This document shows positions 14,274 to 19,311 of a DNA stretch of 19,311 bases, piece after piece. Location of the stretch: NCBI RefSeq assembly GCF_946481715.1, contig NZ_CAMLOV010000108.1:1-19311 (forward strand). Reading direction: 5' to 3'. The DNA comes from an uncultured Mucilaginibacter sp. (GTDB lineage: Bacteria > Bacteroidota > Bacteroidia > Sphingobacteriales > Sphingobacteriaceae). Each line of letters starts with the position of its first letter. Positions within the stretch are counted from its first letter, which is position 1. A model generated the notes under the pieces. The model was not told where the DNA came from. It was given only the letters and a program-made list of their open reading frames with translations, and did no database searches. A program made the position numbers and the translations under genes.

Positions 14274-14681
14274 ATGGAAAATAACATCGGTACAAAGGAG
14301 AACCCAATGGCCCTAAAAACCCCTCCCTTATCATCGGACTATACCATGCACACCGATGTTAAAGATGGTAAACAGATTTTAGTATGTACCGTAGGCAAAA
14401 CAGTTTTGCACTATGATTACCGCTGCCTTTCCGATCTGCATGCGATGCTAACAGCTCATGGCGATTGGATGGAACTGGGCAGCGCCGATGAGCAAAAACC
14501 GGCAAAAGAAGGCACGGTTGAAGCTTGGGGGCGGGCCTCCGATAACCCTGTCGGTGGTTGGTATGGCCTAAAGAAAGGCTTACGCGGACGGTTTGGCATG
14601 TATATCCCGCCCCTAATGGAAGCGCTCGGTTTGGCTGAAGTTACCCACGAGCCAAAAGGAAATAAAATAAAAGCGTTGTAA
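14274..14681 (+). CDS. Small conserved soluble protein of unknown function (DUF6855-like)
   Basis: A 135-residue soluble protein, no signal peptide or membrane segment. It reads GTKENPMALKTPPLSSDYTMH near the start, DGKQILVCTVGKTVLHYDYRC in the middle, then a block HAMLTAHGDWMELGSADEQ, EGTVEAWGRASDNPVGGWYGLKKGLRGRFGMYIPPLMEALGLAEV. I recall very similar proteins in Bacteroidota and other bacteria that carry a recent DUF label (I believe DUF6855), but I am not sure of the number. No catalytic motif is evident; the conserved Trp/Gly/Arg-rich C-terminal half could bind a ligand or partner. It stands 107 nt after the YdeI-like gene, and so may be a single-gene unit. Confidence 0.8.
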   Translation: MENNIGTKENPMALKTPPLSSDYTMHTDVKDGKQILVCTVGKTVLHYDYRCLSDLHAMLTAHGDWMELGSADEQKPAKEGTVEAWGRASDNPVGGWYGLKKGLRGRFGMYIPPLMEALGLAEVTHEPKGNKIKAL

Positions 14682-14745
14682 ATACCTTAACTTACGCCCT
14701 CTATTTAAGCATAATTAAAAACTTTAGCCCCGCCAAAGGATACCG

Positions 14746-17703
14746 ATGAGAAGGCTTTATTACATGCTCATAATATTTTTGGCGTTTCCGGTATGCCTGG
14801 TAGCTCAGTCATTTAACCCAGACCCCGACTGGCGTTTTGAAAACTTCAACAATTTAAACCACTTCAGCAATAAACTTGTTCAGAACGTAGCGATTGATAA
14901 ATCGGGCTACGTTTGGACATCGGGTGAAGGTATACAAAGGTTCGACGGCTTTAAAACCGTTGATTACAATGCCATTAACCCAAATAATGCTGGTTTACGG
15001 GACAATTACACCGATGTATTAGCTGATGATAATGGCCGCATTTGGATGAGCGGCGGTGGGCTGGCATATTACGACGATGCAAAGGCCCGGTTTATTTACC
15101 TTGAATTGCCGGGAATGCCTATCACCTACGCCTACGCCTGGACGCTTCAAAAAAACCAACTGTGGTTTGTTTGTAATTTGGGGCTGGCCAGGGTAAATGT
15201 AAATACGCTGCAAATTACACTTACTTCGTTAAGAGATATTACAGACCCCATATCAGGTTACCTCATCGATGACAATACTTTTTTGATCTCGAGCAGGGAG
15301 AAAAACTACCTATATACTATTGATAAAGATAGGTATACTACCAACCGCTGGGTATATGATCATATCCTGATCAAAATGTTTTCGATGCAAAAGCGAGGGA
15401 ACGATATTTACCTGGGCAGTTCGCGTGGCTTTTTTAAATTGAACCCAAGGGGCGGCTTGCAACTCCTCGATAGCGCAACAAAGGGTGTTGCTATTAATGA
15501 TATTGAGTTTTTGCCACAGGACACAGAGCGTAAATACCTATTTGTAGCCACCGACGGAAAAGGACTGAAAGTTTTTAATACAGCAACCCGGAAAGTAGAA
15601 TTCACTTACCTGCACGATGAAAACAACCCTTATAGCCTATCCAGCAATGTGGTTACCGGTTTATTTATAGACAGGAAGAAGAAATTATGGATAGCTACAG
15701 GGCTGGGCTTATGTATGGTTGATTTTGATAACCAGCAATGGAAACTGCGCTCGATAGATAAAAGTATTTCGGATGATAAATCTGTTTTTAAAATTGTGAA
15801 CGACAAATTTGATACCACACGTTTTTGGCTATCCAGTTTTAACATGGGGATAATTTGCGTGGACAGGCAAACAAAAAAGATAAAAAAGATTTACAACACC
15901 GGCAATAAATTAACTCATATTATTGACTTTGTCCAGGTAAATAAAACCAATTGGTTATTGGCAAATCACGATGACATAATGGAATGGGGTCCGCAAACCG
16001 GCATCAGAACGCCAATAAGCAGTTTTCCCCTCCCCGATTCGCTATTGCTCGGCCGATCTATGCGCAAAATTGTTATGCTGGATGCCGAAACCGCGTTTGT
16101 TACTTCTAACAGAGGTTTATTTAAGTACAACCTGCTTACGCATACGCTAACGGATGCCATAAAAAATAACCGCGAAATTTACAATGAAATTAATAGGGGA
16201 GTAGGGGATTGCCTGCCGGACGGCGACATCCTCTGGGTAACATCCGACAAGGGCTTGTTAAAGTACAATATTAAAACCGGCTATGCCAAGCTGTTTTACC
16301 ATCAAAAAAAGCCGAAGTATTACTTGCACAGGCCAATCTCTATCGACAGTAATACCCTTGTGTGTTCATCCAATGTGGGACTTATTTTTATTGATAAAAA
16401 TACAACCGCACTACGTATTGTAAATACATTGGCCGGCTTTCGTTCTATGAATGTTACCAGCATGATAAAGGTTGCAAATAAGTTGTGGCTTGGCACAGAA
16501 ACGGGCATAGTTACCTACGATTTGTTAACCGGGCGCTCGGAAAAGGTGCAGTACGAAACCCCGGTGATGGAAACATTTACGAGGTCGCCTTTCGAAATGG
16601 TGGGCAATGACCTTGCCGTAGGATTCAGGGCCGGGTACGCCTACTTTAAACCAGTATTAAACAATTCATCTATCCCATCCGATGCAGTGATTGATGGTGT
16701 TACTGTGAATAATAAGCAGGTATTGGAAAGAGACGCGTCAAAATTGGTCTTCGGCCACAACGACAATTCTGTCAACATTGGCTTCACCGCATTTTTATAT
16801 ACTTACCCGGATAATATAAATTTCAGGTATCGCCTTAAAGGCGCCGATCCTAAATGGCAGTACACCAAAGATGTACGCAGCGCCAATTATGCGCAGCTTT
16901 CGCCGGGTCAATACATTTTTTATGTACAAAGTGGCAACAATATAGGCGTGTGGAATAAAAATATCGCCTCGCTGGCATTTACCATTAAACCTCCTTATTG
17001 GGCAACGTGGTGGTTTCGTACCGTGCTGTTGTTGCTACTGGCATTTGTGCTTTACCAATTGTATAAATACAAAATTCAGCATATCCGGGATATAGAAGCT
17101 ATCAGGCAGGGCATAGCAACCGATTTTCATGACGACCTTGGCAGTACGCTCAGCAGTATCTCCATATTCAGCCAGGTAGCCGTGGCAAAAGCGGAAACCG
17201 ATCTCCCTACTACAAAAAAGATGGTTGATGACATTGGCATACGGGCAAGGGACATGATACAATCCATGAACGACATGGTATGGGCCATTAAACCGGAGAA
17301 TGATACCTTGTACCGCCTGATGCAGCGTATGGAAGAATTTGGCTACCCTGTTGCCGAAGCCAAAGAAACCCAATTACTATTTAAAATGGACGAAAGCCTG
17401 TATGCCATTAAAACAAATATGGTAAAACGCAAAAACCTGTTTTTAATATTCAAAGAGGTATTTAATAACGCTATAAAGTATAGTAACGCACAACAAATAG
17501 AAGTTAAATTTAAACTGCAAAATAAGCACACGCTTTTAATGCAAATTACCGACAACGGCACCGGCTTTGATATGGGTAGCCAAAAACAAGGTAACGGATT
17601 GAATAACATTAAGAAACGAGCGTGTGAAATAAAGGCAAATTTGACTATAAAAACTTCGCCGGGCTGTGGCACGGCCATAAATATTATTTGCAAAATCACA
17701 TAA
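14746..17703 (+). CDS. Periplasmic-propeller sensor histidine kinase (Reg_prop, Y_Y_Y, HisKA_3)
   Basis: A 985-residue membrane-anchored kinase built like the sensor half of Bacteroides hybrid two-component systems. A signal peptide (cleavage near VAQ-S, residue 21) is followed by a large periplasmic two-component-regulator beta-propeller with blade motifs such as GYVWTSGEGIQRFDG, NGRIWMSGGGLAYYD, KKLWIATGLGLCMVDFD, ILWVTSDKGLLKYN and NKLWLGTETGIVTYD. A Y_Y_Y domain follows (about 672-750), then one membrane helix (about 753-774), a HisKA_3-type dimerisation domain with His795 in DFHDDLGS, and an HATPase with Asn907/Asn908 (FNNAIKYS) and DNGTGFD (936-942). There is no receiver or DNA-binding domain in the chain; these are in the next gene, 38 nt on. 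Ligand unknown, probably a sugar or other periplasmic nutrient. Confidence 0.95.
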   Translation: MRRLYYMLIIFLAFPVCLVAQSFNPDPDWRFENFNNLNHFSNKLVQNVAIDKSGYVWTSGEGIQRFDGFKTVDYNAINPNNAGLRDNYTDVLADDNGRIWMSGGGLAYYDDAKARFIYLELPGMPITYAYAWTLQKNQLWFVCNLGLARVNVNTLQITLTSLRDITDPISGYLIDDNTFLISSREKNYLYTIDKDRYTTNRWVYDHILIKMFSMQKRGNDIYLGSSRGFFKLNPRGGLQLLDSATKGVAINDIEFLPQDTERKYLFVATDGKGLKVFNTATRKVEFTYLHDENNPYSLSSNVVTGLFIDRKKKLWIATGLGLCMVDFDNQQWKLRSIDKSISDDKSVFKIVNDKFDTTRFWLSSFNMGIICVDRQTKKIKKIYNTGNKLTHIIDFVQVNKTNWLLANHDDIMEWGPQTGIRTPISSFPLPDSLLLGRSMRKIVMLDAETAFVTSNRGLFKYNLLTHTLTDAIKNNREIYNEINRGVGDCLPDGDILWVTSDKGLLKYNIKTGYAKLFYHQKKPKYYLHRPISIDSNTLVCSSNVGLIFIDKNTTALRIVNTLAGFRSMNVTSMIKVANKLWLGTETGIVTYDLLTGRSEKVQYETPVMETFTRSPFEMVGNDLAVGFRAGYAYFKPVLNNSSIPSDAVIDGVTVNNKQVLERDASKLVFGHNDNSVNIGFTAFLYTYPDNINFRYRLKGADPKWQYTKDVRSANYAQLSPGQYIFYVQSGNNIGVWNKNIASLAFTIKPPYWATWWFRTVLLLLLAFVLYQLYKYKIQHIRDIEAIRQGIATDFHDDLGSTLSSISIFSQVAVAKAETDLPTTKKMVDDIGIRARDMIQSMNDMVWAIKPENDTLYRLMQRMEEFGYPVAEAKETQLLFKMDESLYAIKTNMVKRKNLFLIFKEVFNNAIKYSNAQQIEVKFKLQNKHTLLMQITDNGTGFDMGSQKQGNGLNNIKKRACEIKANLTIKTSPGCGTAINIICKIT

Positions 17704-17741
17704 GTATGCGAGCCCGTGCAAAAATAATAGCTTTACATTAG

Positions 17742-18383
17742 ATGGATATGCCCATTAAAGTACTTATAGTAGAAGACAACCCCGACCTGAGGCAAGCGCT
17801 TAAAAGCCTCATCGCATTATCGGACGATTTTGTATGCGTGGGCGACTACGGTTTTTGCCAGCCCGAAGTATTTTTTGAAGGCGATGCTGTACCGGATGTT
17901 ATATTAATGGACATTGACCTCCCCGGCGAAAATGGCATATCCTATACCCGCCGCATCAAAGAAAAATACCCTTTTATAAATATACTGATGCTTACTGTTG
18001 TAGAGCAGGAGGATAAAATAATAGAGGCTATATATGCCGGGGCTACCGGTTACCTTATTAAGAGCGCGATACCCGAAAACATACTCGAAAATATACGGAT
18101 ACTATACCGCGGCGGCTCGCCGCTTACTCCGTCCATCGCGCGCATCATCTTCCAGAATGTGCAAAACCAGCAGCCCAGCAAAAAGGAAAAAGTGCAGCTT
18201 AATACCCGCGAAACCGAAGTGCTAAGCGGGTTGGTAAAAGGGCTAACTTATAAAATGATAGCCGCCAAACATTTTATATCTGTTGATACCGTACGCTCAT
18301 ACATCCGCTGCGTGTACGAAAAACTGGAAGTACACTCCCGCTCGGAAGCCATAGTACGCGCCCTCAATGATAAACTCGTGTAA
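17742..18383 (+). CDS. NarL/LuxR-type response regulator, partner of the propeller kinase
   Basis: A 213-residue DNA-binding response regulator. The receiver has Glu11-Asp12, phospho-acceptor Asp57 in LMDIDLPGENG, Thr85 and Lys107. A GerE/LuxR helix-turn-helix occupies about 150-212: LNTRETEVLSGLVKGLTYKMIAAKHFISVDTVRSYIRCVYEKLEVHSRSEAI, with the recognition helix around 181-194. It follows the HisKA_3 kinase by 38 nt in the same direction, and the kinase class (HisKA_3) typically pairs with this regulator class, so they form one two-component system. A second ATG lies two codons in (17748). Targets are unknown; the collagen-like lipoprotein gene directly downstream is a candidate. Confidence 0.95.
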   Translation: MDMPIKVLIVEDNPDLRQALKSLIALSDDFVCVGDYGFCQPEVFFEGDAVPDVILMDIDLPGENGISYTRRIKEKYPFINILMLTVVEQEDKIIEAIYAGATGYLIKSAIPENILENIRILYRGGSPLTPSIARIIFQNVQNQQPSKKEKVQLNTRETEVLSGLVKGLTYKMIAAKHFISVDTVRSYIRCVYEKLEVHSRSEAIVRALNDKLV

Positions 18384-18541
18384 TTACCACCGTTTTTTAT
18401 TTGATCCCAAACCATTCTCTACTCGCCATTCTCTATTAACTGCCGGCCCACCATTTTCACATACTTATGTGATTGCCAGCATATTATTTAAAATGCAGTT
18501 TTACTATACAGATACCACTGTTAGTATTAAACTGCTATTTT
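18384..18541 (+). other. Short intergenic region with a direct repeat
   Basis: The 158 nt before the collagen-like gene hold no ORF and no exact promoter consensus. CCATTCTCTA occurs twice, 14 nt apart (18412-18421 and 18426-18435). No hairpin terminator is seen after the regulator gene. Confidence 0.5.
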
Positions 18542-19311
18542 ATGAAAAAACAATACCTCAACCTTTTCCTTGCGATATTATTTATTGCGTATTCATCGTG
18601 CACAAAAGAAGGGCTGCAAGGCCCTGAAGGTGCGCAGGGGCCTGCGGGCGCACCCGGTGCTGCAGGAGCAGCAGGTGCTGTTGGCCCTGCCGGACAGGAT
18701 GGCTCTATCATTTACAGCGGCAATGGTACACCAACGCTTGCTACTGGCAAGGCAGGGGATTACTACTTAGATAAAAATACGGGCAACTTATACGGCCCTA
18801 AAACGGCTGCCAGTTGGGGGGCTCCGGTTGCGCTTATGGGCGCACCCGGGGCAACTGGAGCCACTGGTGCGGCTGGTACTGCCGGAAGCCAGATATTAAG
18901 CGGAACAACTGCCCCGGCACAGGCAGCGGGCGCAATTGGCGACTATTATTTAGATAAAACAAACCTTTTGCTTTACGGGCCAAAAAACACTTCCTGGGGA
19001 ACGCCCGTTTTGCTGCGCGGCGCACAGGGGGCACAAGGGCCGGTTGGCCCATCCGGAGCAGACGGCAGCATTATTTATAGCGGCAACGGCAACCCGGTCC
19101 CGGTTTTGGGTAAACCCGGTGATTATTACTTTGATAAAACGGCGGGCTTGCTTTACGGGCCAAAAAATGCTAATGGCTGGACAGACCGCACCTCGCTTAT
19201 TGGAGCTACGGGTGCAACCGGAAATACCGGTGCCACAGGAGCAACCGGGGCCAACGGAGCAGATGGTTCGATAATTTTAAGTGGGAATGGCGCACCCACA
19301 AATGCAATAGG
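18542..19311 (+). CDS. Collagen-like modular lipoprotein (3' end outside window)
   Basis: The open frame begins at ATG 18542 and runs off the right edge after 256 codons. A lipoprotein signal peptide (FIAYSSC, lipidated Cys20) is followed by Gly-X-Y triplets (GPEGAQGPAGAPGAAG...) and then by repeats of 60-67 residues starting at residues 54, 115, 175 and 242. Each repeat has GS(I/Q)I(Y/L)SG, then GDYY(L/F)DK, LYGPK, a Trp and a closing Gly-X-Y run such as GATGATGAAG. Gly-X-Y segments form collagen-like triple helices, so a trimeric stalk-like surface protein is likely; trimer formation and function are inferred. Similar blocks occur in surface and tail-fibre proteins. It lies right after the propeller kinase/regulator pair. 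Fold type certain, role open. Confidence 0.9.
   Translation, partial: MKKQYLNLFLAILFIAYSSCTKEGLQGPEGAQGPAGAPGAAGAAGAVGPAGQDGSIIYSGNGTPTLATGKAGDYYLDKNTGNLYGPKTAASWGAPVALMGAPGATGATGAAGTAGSQILSGTTAPAQAAGAIGDYYLDKTNLLLYGPKNTSWGTPVLLRGAQGAQGPVGPSGADGSIIYSGNGNPVPVLGKPGDYYFDKTAGLLYGPKNANGWTDRTSLIGATGATGNTGATGATGANGADGSIILSGNGAPTNAI
18701..19264 (+). repeat. Three complete in-frame repeats in the collagen-like gene
   Basis: Imperfect in-frame repeats start at 18701, 18884 and 19064 (183, 180 and 201 nt), and a fourth begins at 19265. Copies share GGCGATTATTA-like and TTTACGGGCCAAAAAA-like stretches. Differences in the number of Gly-X-Y triplets cause the length differences. Confidence 0.85.

Noticed and set aside
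18570..19274. Plus- and minus-strand open frames over the collagen-like gene
   Set aside because: The Gly-X-Y and GDYY repeats with a lipoprotein signal are in the frame from 18542; the others are out-of-frame readings of GC-rich repeats.

Overview
The window looks like a chromosomal segment of a Bacteroidota, most likely a Sphingobacteriaceae of the Mucilaginibacter/Pedobacter kind. The reasons are a SusC/RagA TonB-linked receptor, near absence of Shine-Dalgarno sequences, promoters of the Bacteroidota type (TTTG, about 20 nt, TAnnTTTG), a SusR-like periplasmic-propeller sensor kinase, a 3-keto-disaccharide-hydrolase (DUF1080) gene next to a propeller/cytochrome c gene, and moderate GC content. 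The genus is inference. No rRNA, tRNA, insertion sequence or CRISPR array was recognised.

Layout. (1) 1-2982, minus: a SusC-type outer-membrane receptor that runs off the left edge. (2) 2983-3499: its long leader. It holds a good Bacteroidota promoter, a previously unlisted 34-codon upstream ORF ending in Cys-Leu-Ile-Cys-Cys-Cys-stop, competing GCCGG hairpin arms, and an intrinsic terminator that faces the opposite strand. This leader is the most interesting part of the window. (3) 3500-7238, minus: a tightly coupled operon of a soluble five-PAS histidine kinase, a CheY/Rcp1-like single-domain response regulator, and a receiver fused to a kinase-like H-box helix. No DNA-binding output is encoded. 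(4) 7239-8123: an 885-nt gene-free stretch with a cluster of strong hairpins (7437-7583), a small GAAAAAC tandem repeat and a striking 10-bp tandem array based on TGTACGAAAC, closed by a perfect 15-bp-stem terminator. (5) 8124-11476, minus: a two-gene operon of an exported DUF1080 protein followed by an exported beta-propeller protein with a C-terminal cytochrome c.

(6) 11802-14166, plus: an ArsR-type repressor operon (ArsR, AHSA1/SRPBCC, DoxX, DUF4256, YdeI-like), whose promoter carries two GTAG-N8-CTAC operator dyads. (7) 14274-14681, plus: a small uncharacterised protein. (8) 14746-18383, plus: a membrane sensor kinase with a periplasmic two-component-regulator propeller and Y_Y_Y domain, followed by its NarL/LuxR-type response regulator, so a 'split' version of the hybrid two-component systems of Bacteroides. 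(9) 18542-end, plus: a collagen-like lipoprotein built of alternating Gly-X-Y segments and a GDYYxDK...LYGPK module, cut by the right edge.

How they fit together: the window is a set of sensing/uptake units rather than one pathway. The SusC gene probably belongs to a SusCD uptake system (SusD expected beyond the left edge) that the leader peptide may tie to cysteine, sulfur or metal status. The DUF1080-cytochrome pair suggests periplasmic oxidation or keto-sugar chemistry. The remaining operons are regulatory or stress-associated.
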